Position numbers and translations under genes: made by a program
The notes under the pieces: generated by a model
Databases searched by the model: none
What the model saw: the letters and a program-made list of their open reading frames with translations, nothing else
Told to the model about the DNA's origin: nothing
In this document: positions 33,805-45,019 of the stretch, in pieces
Position numbering within the stretch: position 1 is the first letter of the stretch
Layout of the letters: every line of letters starts with the position of its first letter
Assembly (NCBI RefSeq): GCF_905404315.1
Contig: NC_066284.1
Coordinates: 10,745,001 to 10,809,000 of the forward strand
Length of the DNA: 64,000 nt
Direction: 5' to 3'
Source of the DNA: Leptidea sinapis
Taxonomy: Eukaryota > Arthropoda > Insecta > Lepidoptera > Pieridae

Positions 33805-35320
33805 AAAAATATAAGATTTTTTGTTTGTTTAAGAGGGATAAGCTCGAAACTACTTGACAAACAGTTGATTTGACTCCTTTAATAAATACCTTATTACCAG
33901 AGATTAGAAAATTTTATTTTATTTAAAATGAGGTATTCGATGGCGCTGTGAAAATTCGTGATGATAGGTAATCTCCAAAATGTAAATCTTTTTTTATCGA
34001 TGAAAATCCACCCAGCTTAAGTCGGAGCCAAGTACTAGTATCTAATGAAATGATAAAATAAAAAAGTAAAATCACTTAAAATGCCATAAGACACTTGAAC
34101 ATTAAACCTTACTGGAGCAACATGACTGGCAATAAAATTCCATTAAACTCAGTCAATGGGCTAAGATTAGACAACTAAAGAAAAAAGAAAAAATTTAACA
34201 CTCAGGTAATTCTAAATTCGAAATTTAAATTTATCGCCCGAATCCATCCTTGCATAACAGAATTTGAATGACAAATTTTTAATCTTTAAAAATCACCCGT
34301 GCCACAAAAACATCAACCTGTGTTCGATAACTTCGACAGCGATATAAAAACTATGGAAGTGACTTGAAATAAGACAATTTAATTTATAGACCATAAGCAC
34401 TTACGGTGAGGTTTATATTATATTCTTTTTTCTTTAATTGTTTGCGAGCATAAATTAAAAAAGTGTTTGTAAAAATTGCCACAGATTCCGATTTTTTTTG
34501 TGTTTTGCATATCTTAACGAGTAACTTAATAATAATTTCCTACCAAATAGTATAGTAATATTTAAGTTTTTCGAGTGTAAAGTTTTGAAAACTATCTTAT
34601 GATGTACCTGGTTCTTAATTCCTGAATGCACTGATAATTATAATTGAATTAACTCCTATTCATATTATTACTATATTATTACATATGTGTGCATGTAATG
34701 ACTGTAATTTATTATTTACCCTAATAAATTAATAATAATTAATAAAATAAAAACATGATACAAATTTAGATGAAATATTGATTTTACATAAATTTTGTAT
34801 GAATTCAAATAAATCTTAGAAAAAAAAGTATCTACTGGACCAATTTTCAAAATTCTTTCACTTACATATTATTATTTTAAAGCTAATTCACCTCAGATCA
34901 ATAAGTGATATATTCTAGAATCTTCAGATTATTCTAACAATTAACAATTAACAATTACTACCACTAAACTAATGTAATTCGAAAAACATAGATATTTATT
35001 TAAAATTTTATCTCTTGATACAGCATTTCTCTCGCGATTACAGGAATCGCTTAATTTTATGAGCTTCAAGTTTAAGTTTTTGCCGATTTCCAAAAAAATA
35101 CGCAGTTTAAGGTATGTGTGAGTACATGTACAGGCTATATTCTTAAAAATTTCGTGGAGAAAAATTTTAAGCTGTAAAAAGAATTGATGTTTGAATAGTT
35201 GCTGCCACGCCCTCATCAAGACTATAATATGAATATGAATAGCACTGCTTAAAACCGGTAACAATTCAAATACGTTTATGACTATAAAGATTTAAGTAGA
35301 CAAATCTATAACATTTATAT
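33805..35320. other. AT-rich non-coding stretch
   Basis: No repeat recognised. A 107-codon minus-strand frame at 34941-35264 has no features I can name. Confidence 0.3.
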
Positions 35321-35324
35321 CTGT

Positions 35325-35460
35325 GTTCTGCACGCACGGCCGCACCCGATTCGCCGCGCACCGGCACCGGCTCCATCTAGTTTTTCATAGATCTGATTCG
35401 TTTCCTATCCATGCGCCCGCGCCGCCGGCTTGCGGTCACAAAAACGTGCTTACGTGAATC
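35325..35460. promoter_or_regulatory. GC-rich island, possible promoter or first exon
   Basis: GCACGCACGGCCGCACCCGA, GCCGCGCACCGGCACCGGCT and GCGCCCGCGCCGCCGGCTTG stand out in AT-rich flanks and match none of the repeats here. An ATTCAC|GTAAGC donor-like site lies on the minus strand at about 35452. This is suggestive only. Confidence 0.25.
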
Positions 35461-35464
35461 ATCT

Positions 35465-36165
35465 CGTTAACTGTTGATTTTGAGTGAACGGTGAATGACA
35501 CTGTCCCATTCATTCACTGAGGTTTTCATTCATTTGGTGTAACTTGGTTGCACTTGGCTTTTTGTGGTTGAGATATTTCGGATGATTGAATAGTTCCGCA
35601 GTAGCTTCTAAGTTAGGATACAAAAGGGTGATGCTATTTTATTTGATAGCATCGTTATTTAGTTTCTGGTATTTCAAAAGACTGTACACTTATCACTAGC
35701 GCTTTCTTCACACAATTTCTTCTGCATAGAAATGATATTTTGCACTTTCCCAAAATTAAGTTATATGACGGTGATGCACTTTCCATTGGCCATACAAGCT
35801 CTCAGGAAATCGTTGATAACGTGGAAACTTGTATCTTCTATCTTTGCGTCTCTTGAGAAGGTCAAGGAATGGAGGAGATTAAGCCTTGTTTAATAAAACT
35901 CGGTAGAAATAAATATAGTTAAGGGGTTAACTATTACTTATTTACTTTACTCCTTCAGTGCTGCGAATATGAGATATGAGATTGATAGGAGAATAGATAT
36001 GAGACCTAGAGTAAGTACCTACTGGAGTTAATATGAGATAATGAAATATTTAAGTCTAAGCTATCTTTAAGGGAGAACTTTCCAAGTTTTAGCAGATTTA
36101 GGTTTCCAACCCATTGTCAGAATTCCATGTAAACGAAATATGCGAAATATAATATATTATATTAT
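35465..36165. other. Non-coding stretch
   Basis: Nothing recognisable. Confidence 0.35.
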
Positions 36166-36170
36166 ATTTA

Positions 36171-36482
36171 CCAGTGGGAGGCTCCTTTGCACAGGATGCC
36201 GGCTAGATTATGGGTACCACAACGGCGCCTATTTCTGCCGTAAATCAGTAATGTATAAACACTACTGTGTTTCGGTCTGAAGGGCGCCGTAGCTAGTGAA
36301 ATTTATGGGTAAATGAGACTTAACATCTTATGTCTCAAGGTGACGAGCGCAATTGTAGTGCCGCTCAAAATTTTTGAGATTTTCAAGAATCCTGAGTGGA
36401 ACTGCATTGTAATGGGCAGGGCGTATCAATTACTATCAGCTGAATGTCCTGCTCGTCTCGTCGCTTATTTTCATAAAAAAAA
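36171..36482 (+). repeat. Dispersed repeat A, near full length
   Basis: Complete from CCAGTGGGAGGCTCCTTTGC to TTTTCATAAAAAAAA, 312 bp. A good reference copy in this window. Confidence 0.85.
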
Positions 36483-36489
36483 TATGCGC

Positions 36490-37265
36490 TGGCAAAGTCG
36501 GGGACATCTGCTCGTCGCTTAAATTACTCTCTTAAAATATTTTGTTTCACTCATTTATTATTTTTAGAAAACTAAATGCTTAGTTTATTGAAAACTATAT
36601 TCTACGAGCGATGTAGCTTAACAAAGGTAAGTTTGTAAATGTAGTTGTATCACTGGCTTTAAATGTATCTACATTTTATTTTATTTTAAATAGAGAAACG
36701 AAATCATGTTCTTGCAAAATATTTGAAAAGATTTACCAACAATAGTTGTTTAATGATTTCGTTGCGATAGAATTGTAATGTTACTTTTAAAACGAAAATG
36801 AAATTGGTATCGTTTAGGCGGTCTTTCGAACCAAGCATTGCAGGCTATCTTCATGATGGGTTATCAGACGCGTTCCGGACACCTTAAGTCTTAAATAATC
36901 CTTGGAAAACTGGGCGATTTCTGCGTGCGCGTGAGTGTATTATTTTACGTCTAGCAAAAGAATGCTTATGGTTAGAGTGATTTCAGTGCATTTTTTGAAA
37001 GCTATTGAAACAATCTATTATAATAAGTGCAAATTATTTGATTTATGTTATTATTTTATTTTACACAGACCTTCCTTTCGAAAAAAAGTTGAAAAATAGT
37101 AAGTAGTATTATTCTAGAATAAATGGGTATTTTCAATGAAAACATTTGGTTTTATTTAATAGTACTTCAGGTTTTATAATCAACTTTATATGTTCTTTAT
37201 AAAATGAAACTAAAAAATTCGCTTTCATAGTAATACTTTGAGATTTCATAGTAAACACCCATGAA
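36490..37265. other. AT-rich non-coding stretch
   Basis: Nothing recognisable. Confidence 0.35.
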
Positions 37266-37269
37266 ATTG

Positions 37270-37870
37270 ACAATGAACCGAAAATACACACCAATCCAGA
37301 AACTGCTTCATATAATCTGCAAGTAAACCTACACGAAATAGAACGGTGGTTTAAGAGATGGAGAATAATAAAGTAAACGAAACTAAATCAGCTCTCATAG
37401 CATTCACCCTCAGGGGAGAAACTTGCCCCCCGTTAAATTAAACAATAAGATGTTACCACAAGAAGACAATGCAAAGTATTTAGGAATGCACTTAGACAGA
37501 AGAATGACATGGCAAAAACACATTTGGACTAAAATAAAACAGCTTGATGGATACTCATCTTAATTGGCTAATTGGACCTCACTCGCAAATGACAACAATA
37601 AATTGCTTATTTACAAAACAATACTCAAAACAATATTATTGACATACGGTATACAGACAGACAAATTGACATACGGAGTGTCAGAAATAGTAACATCGAA
37701 ATACTAGACAGATTTCAGAACCAAGCATTGAGAACCATATTCAGGATACCGCAGTGTAGTAGAAATAAATAAACATCACCTCGGCATTTTAAATTGTCTT
37801 GAAAGAAATAGCCCAAAACAGCCTAAAAAAACAGGACAAACTTGCAACCCAAGTAAACGATCTCGCGATG
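37270..37870 (+). pseudogene. Jockey-clade RT C-terminal remnant
   Basis: Plus-strand frames, with several breaks, give NLQVNLHEIERWFKRWRI, then VNETKSALIAFTLR, ETCPPVKLNN, DNAKYLGMHLDRRMTW, KLLIYKTILK and, later, HHLGILNCL. The order ALQxHLxxIExWxxKWRIKVNxxKS..YLGMHLDRRLTW..KxLLYKxxLKP is that of the RT thumb region of Jockey retrotransposons. Stops and frameshifts make it dead. It is a separate and AT-richer lineage from the 51-56 kb Jockey. Confidence 0.8.
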
Positions 37871-37874
37871 TTTT

Positions 37875-39635
37875 TGATCGGAAAGAATAGCCACCAGTTT
37901 ACCAGGCTGAAGAGACAAGGAAATAAATAAAAACAAATGAAAATGGGAACAAAACAACCAATAAAAATGCGAGGAAATTTTGGTGTTTGTTTTGAAAGTA
38001 ATATTTTCCAATTTATCCTGACCTGCTCTTTTCTTAACGATATAATTTTTGAAATCCCAAGTTATGAACCCAGTTTGGTTCTGTTCATTTGAGTAGTAAA
38101 TCTACTTTCATACATCTGAAGTGTGTGTTTATAGACGTTTATTCAGTAAAATCATTTTTCATAGCTGATTTGCGAAGGTCTGTGCCAATATAGATTGGCA
38201 TGTTGCGAGCGCCGCCTCCTAACGTTTTTCTTATAGGTTTGAAACATCTATACCTGAGGATGTATTGTGTACCCTGCTAGCCTGAGCGCATGTCCTCAGC
38301 TATAATTCCTTTGAAGGTGTGGAAACATGGCTGTTAATAAAGGTCTGGTTGCATTTGCTTTGTTTTGTCGGAGGCTTAAGACACATCTTAGAGATTTATC
38401 ATTTCTAAGAGAAGTAGTATCCTCAGAGAGTTGAGGTGAGCTATGTACTTTTCTTCAAGCATAGACCCTATTCTTAGCCTAACAATTTTCTCACCCCCCA
38501 GTAGAATGTGTTTTAAGATCGTCAATGGCGTCACAGTAGAATCTTCCTCGTAACAAAAGTAACTCATTATTTAAGAAAAAGATTACTACGCAAAGGATGT
38601 ATACCGAGGCAAAGTAATAGTTCAATGTTCATCGTATTTATAATAACATTTCATTAATTTAGTACAAGCATAATAAGCAATTCACAATTTCCTCTCCTGT
38701 TAACTTGAGATAACGGATATATTGCGCGACGTGTGTATTCCAAGAACTATTACTTATCCATCTAGAATATTCCAACTAGCCACGCCAAGCTATTTACACC
38801 ACAGTAAGCGAGGATTCTATAATACGCCGGTATTAACGACTTTTTGCAGCCATCTTGGATTTTGTTGAGTACTGCAATTATTGATGTTATTTTTACTCCG
38901 ATCGGGTCTACAAATTATAATTGATATTTATAGGCTAGCTTTTTGTCTGGGTCTTTTCTTGCGTGGTAATATATAATTGGTGCGCGTGGGTAAGAAAATT
39001 TACAAATATTTTTTTCATCACCAATAAGATTTCATTCAGGTTTTATTTAATTTTCCTCGTCTCCATATTTAACATATGCATGTTTTTAAGTTTTTACATT
39101 ACGTTAGATAAAACCACGATTACATTAATTTTGTACCTCTTTAAAATTTATAAGTTTTTAGACGAAAAATATATTTTGTTCATACATTAAGACCCATAGT
39201 GCCGATGATCACGTAGTGGACATTGTGAGTACATTTTGTGCATCCGTGGACACCAATAGTGACATAGTGTCAGTGATACCGTGCTCGTCATCACCACTGG
39301 TGAACATGTACAGCCACGCACAACAAGTACAAGACCGCTGTTTGAGACGTGACGTTATCGCGAACCCACTACACTCACCCTGATTAGGGACTTCCGAATG
39401 TTCCGAAACTAGTAAGTATCCACACCGATAAAACGTGAGTAAAGCTGTGTTAATAAATAAGATCATAAGGAGTAACACTGCACCAGCATCCTCTTGCGAC
39501 GATGACCACGATACTCACTCATGAGGGAGCGACCCAAAAAAGAGAGAGATACCTTCCCGCCTTAATGTGAGGCATAATTGACAAAGCCACCAAATACAAT
39601 GCTCAAAGTATTCAAACAATGCGACTTGTTATATT
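37875..39635. other. Non-coding stretch
   Basis: No supported gene. The block at 39195-39400 is GC-richer, and its minus-strand frame (39478-39209) contains SECSGFAIT-like text that I could not assign. Confidence 0.3.
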
Positions 39636-39640
39636 ATATA

Positions 39641-39906
39641 ACAGTGGGAGGCACCTTTGCACAGGATGCCGGCTACATATAAATACTGTGTTCTGGTCTG
39701 AAGGGCGCCGTAGCTAGTAAAATTACTGGGCAAATGAGACTTTACATCTTATGTCTCAAGGTGACGAGCGCAGTTGTAGTGCCATTCAGAATTTTTGGGG
39801 ATTTTCAAGAACCCTGAGCGGCACTGCATTGTAATAGGCAGGGCGTATCAATTACCATCAGCTGAACGTCCTGCTAGTCTTGTCCCTTATTTACATAAAA
39901 AAAAAA
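39641..39906 (+). repeat. Dispersed repeat A, internally deleted
   Basis: GATGCCGGCTAC is joined to ATATAAATACTGTGTTCTGG, with loss of about 50 bp. The rest is well preserved. Confidence 0.8.
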
Positions 39907-39909
39907 CAA

Positions 39910-41600
39910 TTTTAAAATATTATACCAAATAGAAGCGACTAATTTAAAAAGTACTCAGCTAATTGAAATTAATTAATTAAATTATAAATAATTAAAATTA
40001 AAAATAGGTACTTCGATAATTTGAATTGAAAAAGTTTTAACCTTTTTCATAATTATTAGTTGGTACTTGGTGCATATACAAATAATTTATGGTAACTTTT
40101 CAAAATATATATGAGAAAGTAAGTCTGAATTTGTTAAGACTTTCGTAAGTCAAATTAAATCAATTATTTGCAATAAATTAACCTTACTTTGCACAAAAAT
40201 ATTTTATCGCAAAAACCATCTTCCTCGATAAAGAAGCTATCTGCAAGGAATCACGTGTGAAAGACTTGTGGTATTTAGCATAGGCCTTATTTGGTTATGG
40301 TGGGACGTTATGGTCGTTGAAGGATGCGGGATGCCTCTAGGGAGCTATTAGGTACTGTTTTTTACCTTGTTTATGGCACTGGTAATATTGTGAAATAAGC
40401 GTTGTGGTTACTTCCATATCCTTTGCGATTTGTTTTATTTTAGGATGCTGAGGTTATTGAAGAAATTGATGCTATTTTGAGACTTTATTTTCCTATTGTG
40501 TGTATGTTTTTTTTTTATGGAGGAGAAGAACATGATGACAGGTAGAAATATGATCACTGCGGCCCAAAAAACAGCGTTGCCGACCAAATTAAGCATCAAA
40601 CAACATTTTAACATTTAACATTCAATATACATTCAATTCTAAAATCAGGCTTATCTCGCCATATAGGCTTTTAATAAATCGGCGATTTATTTCAAAGAAT
40701 ATAGAAATTGGCCAATGACAATGAAACACTACTATTTCATCAATAAATAAAAATGAAGAACTGCATAATGGCTTGACTTTTAATCTCAAATTTCTTAGAT
40801 TCATTCTAATTAAAATAGATATTTCACTTGGCACATATTATATACTTATGAGTAAAATTATTTTTCTAGCTAAAAGAAATACCAATGCAGCTCTAAATAT
40901 GGGGTAATAAGCGTTTATGAAAAAAAAATAGGTAATTAATAAAAAAAAATATATCTATAGCGCGTAAAGATTTTATGTACACATTTTTTATTTGTATATA
41001 AATTGTAGAATTCATAATTGAAAATTCTTTATTTGCATAAAACAAATTTTATTAATGTATACGACGCCAGAGTTGTAGAAGTTCTTCTACTCGCCAGAGT
41101 TCATTGAAACCAAAATGTTCTTTGAAAATTACATTGTTTTTTTTTACTTTCTCGTTGTGCATTATGTTCTCAAATGCTTATGATAGAACCAATTTATTTG
41201 ACCAAACCTCTTTGTAAAGTGATTTGACAGTGGGGACAAAGTTGTTCTGGTAAAACACGAGAAGAAAATGATTTACATCCCTCGGATTAACTATTTTTTA
41301 GGCTTCTAGTTATTGTGAAACTACTTTATTTTCTGATGTCCTGAGAAGCGACGAGTTTCGTATTATCATTGAGTATTTCTAAAACAATAGGTATAATGAA
41401 TACAATCCTATTAAACGCATTTCCTATAACTATTGGATGAGTAAATATTATATTATTGGTTTTTACTGTTACAATTTTGTTTTGGGAACAATTTAAATAA
41501 TCACCAAAATAATTTTTATTATAAAAATGTAAAATGGATTTACTTCATATAAATGAAACCTACTCTAAACCGAGTTGCCTAGAGCAAAGTGTTAATTTCC
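39910..41600. other. AT-rich non-coding stretch
   Basis: No repeat or gene that I can support. Confidence 0.35.
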
Positions 41601-41607
41601 AAAATAA

Positions 41608-41931
41608 ATGAGCAATGGGGCATGGGGAAGGGCGCTGGTGTGGGACTCAACTTGCGTCGGAACCCTGGATCCTTCTCATGTCCAAGTTATGTCAGTTGGT
41701 GCTGTAGCTGATGCTTCAACTGCAGAAGACAGCGAACGTGGTCAACATGTTAGTCTCGGTCAGAAATTTTTGTGCCGTTTGGTGTCGAGACACTTAGCCC
41801 GTGGGGCCCAAAGGCGCGGAGAATGTGGCAACTATTTCGGTCAACGGATCAGCCTAGCTATTCAACAATCATCCTATCATTGTAAATATTGTTATAATAT
41901 TTGTTTTGGGTTAATTAAGATATTAATCTAA
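41608..41931 (+). pseudogene. C-terminal fragment of an RT-associated mobile-element protein
   Basis: The 107-codon frame contains GRALVWDSTCVGTLDPSHV, then ADASTAEDSERGQHVSLGQ and YFGQRISLAIQ. I recognise the pattern GRxLxWDxTCxDTLAPSHL..A..AE..K..KY....FVPxAxET.G.WG..A......GxRxxxxxxxxRxxxxxxQRxSxAIQRGN. It is found at the C-terminus of mobile-element-type proteins in invertebrates. The middle is deleted or frameshifted. The assignment rests on memory of the motif, not on an alignment. Confidence 0.5.
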
Positions 41932-42041
41932 CGGATCTATTTCGGTCAACGGATCAGCCTAGCTATCCAACAATCATCCTATCATTGTAAATATTGTTAT
42001 AAGATTTGTTTTGGGTTAGTTAAGATAATAATCTAACGGAT
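41832..42041 (+). repeat. 105-bp tandem duplication
   Basis: Two units (41832-41936 and 41937-42041) start CTATTTCGGTCAACGGATCA and differ at four positions. The first unit covers the QRISLAIQ end of the protein fragment, so the duplication came after that remnant was in place or travelled with it. Confidence 0.9.
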
Positions 42042-42044
42042 TTG

Positions 42045-42255
42045 TAGAAGTGATATACATTAAAAATCAAATCCTACCTTAATTATAGAGTTAATAATTT
42101 AAAATTCCTTATTTACATCACACATGGTAAAAGTTTTCATTAGATTAGATGAGAGAAAATTAAGGTATTTAATGCTTTAACACATGTAACAAATACTCTA
42201 TTGAAATCGGTGCTATAAACACATGCAACGAGACCAAAGACCATAGGATTTGTTT
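42045..42255. other. Non-coding stretch
   Basis: Nothing recognisable. Confidence 0.35.
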
Positions 42256-42289
42256 TAGGTGAATAGAGAAGTAACAGATTTTAGCCCAT

Positions 42290-42549
42290 TTATGGAAGTC
42301 TTCTTCTCAATCGTTCACTCTTGTCAGAGTGGTCGTGGTTGCCAAGATGACGCAATATTAGTCGCCGTTGGTCTCCACAGTTATGGGTCGCACTGCCTCC
42401 CTCGCGATGCTCCTCCACTTTTGACGGTTTGCAGCATTGCGGGAGCACTCCACAACAGGTGTCTGGGTCACTGTTTTGATAAGGTCCGTCCATCGCGTGG
42501 ATGAGCTTCCTCTCGCTCTTTTACCCTCCACCTTGCCCTGCATTATCAA
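42290..42549 (-). pseudogene. LINE ORF2 C-terminal remnant next to the exon
   Basis: The minus strand encodes MIMQGKVEGKRARGSSSTRW, TDLIKTVTQTPVVE and RNAANRQKWRSIAREAVRP. It matches the IxxGKxEGKRxRGRxxxRWxDxIK..A..R..WR..V tail of RTE-like LINE ORF2 proteins. It ends about 37 bp from the splice donor at 42585. Confidence 0.7.
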
Positions 42550-42585
42550 TCGCTCAATCGATCCTTATTAAAACGTAAATCCTAC

Positions 42586-42865
42586 CTTAATTGGCGGAGC
42601 GTAGTCCACAGCCATCATACAATCGCTGTTAACCCCAGCTTCAGTCTTGATCATCGGCGGCGCGTGGTACATCTGGTGGTGCATGCCCCCATCCCCGCGG
42701 CTGTACCACGTGGTATACATGCCGTAGTTATCGCAACAGTCACTCATAAATGCATCTTCTGGGAACACAACTAGAACTAAGTCCTCACCACTAACATTTT
42801 TCTATCACCTCACTTCACAATCACTGTGTATGTATTTTTGTGTGTTTCATTATTTGTTTCTGCAT
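42586..42865 (-). CDS. Host exon with 5' UTR and start codon of an unidentified gene (CDS part 42747-42586)
   Basis: On the minus strand a pyrimidine-rich tract ending TTTTTTCCCTTACAG precedes 42865, a good splice acceptor. The exon then has about 118 nt of leader, an in-frame TAG, an ATG at 42747, and 54 codons ending in AAG directly before GTAGGA, a good donor at 42585. The coding part is exactly phase 0. The peptide starts MSDCCDNYGMYTTWYS, is rich in Met, Tyr and His, and has PPMIKTEAG in the middle, where IKTE fits the sumoylation consensus psi-K-x-E. No domain is complete, so I name no gene. An N-terminal exon of a transcription factor or nuclear receptor isoform is one guess, and it is only inference. 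It is the only ORF here with both splice signals and no repeat identity. A LINE remnant starts about 37 bp past the donor. Confidence 0.68.
42744..42865 (-). promoter_or_regulatory. 5' leader with three upstream ORFs
   Basis: Read on the minus strand the leader holds three ATGs before the main start. uORF1 runs 42865-42821 (14 codons plus TGA). uORF2 runs 42797-42777 (6 codons plus TAG). uORF3 runs 42755-42744 (ATG CAT TTA TGA). The uORF3 stop overlaps the main ATG as ATGA. The uORF3 ATG has A at -3, a better context than the main ATG (T at -3). This would suit leaky scanning or reinitiation control if the exon is transcribed as drawn. Confidence 0.5.
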
Positions 42866-43096
42866 CTGTAAGGGAAAAAAGGAATTATAAACACGCTAAT
42901 ATTATGAGTATTACAAAAACTAAATGATATTTAATACTTCAGTAAAATGTGTATCCAGAATAATCCTTTTATCAGGCTAAAGTGCCTGCCTGCCTTTAAA
43001 AAAAGAGAATCAGTAAATACCTAGGAGAATTTGATTACGAAAAAACTGAAAATATTTTGATCCCTTGTATTTAATTTGTCCTACCTACATGTATAA

Positions 43097-43097
<1 letters not shown>

Positions 43098-43137
<40 letters not shown>

Positions 43138-43157
43138 ACACACACATACACACACAT
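43098..43157. repeat. (CA)n microsatellite
   Basis: About 60 bases of CA repeat interrupted by CTCA and CATA units. Confidence 0.9.
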
Positions 43158-43401
43158 GTTGTTAATTTAGAAATTATCATACTGTCTTTTAAATTCAGTA
43201 TCGATAAATTTGTAGTTATTTAATTAAATTATTATTTTACAGTAAAGTATCACCAAAATTTGTCATAGTAATGCCAATGATGACACCAAGATAATGGTTT
43301 ACTGTTGATCATACCTCTAATTGATCCCACGATACAGTCTCCGTGTGGCCTAGTGTGGCGATTCAATGACAATCACAATATAGTCATATATATAATATAT
43401 A

Positions 43402-43425
43402 ATGTGTGTGTGTGTGTGTGTGTGA
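43402..43425. repeat. (GT)n microsatellite
   Basis: Twelve GT units preceded by (TA)n. Confidence 0.9.
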
Positions 43426-43723
43426 GTATTATTTTTTTTATAGGGAACACCAACATCATGATATATTTAACAATGAATTGAGTTTTTGTTAATAATTAAT
43501 ATTGTTTTAGTTAATATCACCTAAGATAGTTTACCCCTAGTACATGCACACATTATCAAATCAAAATTAGTCAAACGTTTTCGGGCTCCTCAGAGTATGG
43601 TTTTTAAAAGAATTGTGAAAAAAAGAGTATAATATTTACATAATCTACTAGTGTTAATCTAGAAACATATAGAGTACGCCTATAAGAGAGTACAATACTC
43701 TATTTTAGAAAATTTATTGATGT

Positions 43724-43832
43724 AGGCATTACTTTGCGGAAATCCATAATTATACAAATGATTTGAGTTTTCTTTAGTGTTAATTCCGCTAATATTTGAA
43801 ACACGTATCGAATTGTTTAAAGACAAATATAA
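43724..43832 (+). mobile_element. MITE family 1, internally deleted copy
   Basis: GGCATTACTTTGCGGAAATCC flank, then ATACAAATGATTTGAGTTTT and TTAATTCCGCTAATATTTGA, joined to ACACGTATCGAATTGTTTAA. The central loop and the right end are lost. Confidence 0.75.
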
Positions 43833-44116
43833 ATTTTGGCAACCCTACTCTCAGGTGGTCTATACCGTATATGCTTGTATATTCTGTATCTGTGATATCA
43901 ATAGAGATTCTATAGGCCTCCGTACCTAAATGGGAACCCTATCCGTCCAGATAAGATGAGACTCTTCAGTCCGTCCGTCGTCTGTCAATAGACTGTATCG
44001 AATGTGTATAAATATAACTGCAATAGTGAGACATATGCAATTCTGATACTGAGTTACTGTTACCAGCTGAAAAACAATTGAGATCCAAAATGGCTGACAC
44101 GCAAATTGAAATAAAG

Positions 44117-44195
44117 GAAGTTTTGTGAAACAAATAAAAAAAAGTTTGGTGAAACAAATGAAAAAAATCTTTATGGAACAAATAAAAAAGGTTTT
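44117..44195. repeat. Short tandem repeat, three units of about 25 bp
   Basis: Units of the type GTTTTGTGAAACAAATAAAA, GTTTGGTGAAACAAATGAAA and CTTTATGGAACAAATAAAAA. Confidence 0.7.
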
Positions 44196-44329
44196 CTTAA
44201 ACCACGATGCGAGTGAAACTGTTTTTCACAAAATAATATTTATATCAGCCTATTAATCGAAAAAGAAACAAAAATGCCTGTATTATGCTTTACTTATTCA
44301 TATAGTAAAAATTATGATGTAATAAATTT

Positions 44330-45015
44330 TTGTTGTGATACTTGTTCCCGAACGTTGCCCATCCCAGTTGGATTCGATGAGTGACCTCTTTCGCGAAATT
44401 GGACCTGCCCAACTGGATTATTTGACGAAAGTAGACGTACTCGTCAACAATTTCGAGAGTACAGTTCCCAACTGTTACGGGAGCAGGTGCACCATGGACA
44501 TTAGACATGATCTTCGTCTTGTCCATGTTAATTTTGAGACCTTCTTGAGAGGCTTTATTAAGGTCGTTGAGCATATGGCTTAATTCTTCCATGGTCTCTG
44601 CCATGATTACGATATCGTCTCCGAATCGAAGCTGAATTATGTATTCGTCGTTGATATTGATGCCCAGTCCGTTCCAGTCCAGAAGAGTAAAGAAATCTGC
44701 CAATGACATCGACTTGTCTGACTCCCCGCTGCAGCCGAATATCGATATATCGATAATCAATGTGGCACCTCTAAAGAGACTGAAGCAGCGCCCAGAATGA
44801 TGAATTAAAGGCATTCTCATAGTCCACAAATGCACAGAATAGTGTTAAAGTAAAAGTAAAGTTAGGTAAAGCCTTTTTGGGATCCGGATTGTTCGGGAGG
44901 CTGGAAATATTTGAACATGCGCACAAGACGATTCGTGATAACTCTAGAAAACAGCTAATATACATGGCTCAGAAGAGATACGGGTCTAAAGTTCTTCAAA
45001 AGCTTTTTATCGCTC
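44330..45015 (-). pseudogene. RTE reverse transcriptase core remnant
   Basis: In order: LLKNFRPVSLLSHVY, FSRVITNRLV, PPEQSGSQKGFT, FCAFVDYENAFNS (RTE: AFVDYEKAFDS), then the 181-codon frame with LDWNGLGININDEYIIQLRF, GDDIVIMAETMEELSHML, MDKTKIMSN and HRIQLGWATFG. The usual FADD box reads FGDD here. The two aspartates remain, but the frame is broken by a stop and frame changes, so no active enzyme is made. Confidence 0.8.
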
Positions 45016-45019
45016 GATA

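Larger units (their letters stand above)
42870..43715. other. Intronic or flanking DNA with two microsatellites
   Basis: (CA)n with small breaks at 43098-43157 and (GT)n at 43402-43425. Otherwise I see nothing. Confidence 0.5.

Noticed and set aside
34941..35264. 107-codon minus-strand ORF
   Set aside because: No recognisable motif, no splice or start context, and composition like the AT-rich flanks.
39209..39478. 89-codon minus-strand ORF in a GC-richer block
   Set aside because: Looked transposon-like, but I could not match it to a family.
43098..43157. CRISPR-like or satellite array
   Set aside because: It is a simple CA microsatellite. No spaced direct repeats occur anywhere in the window.
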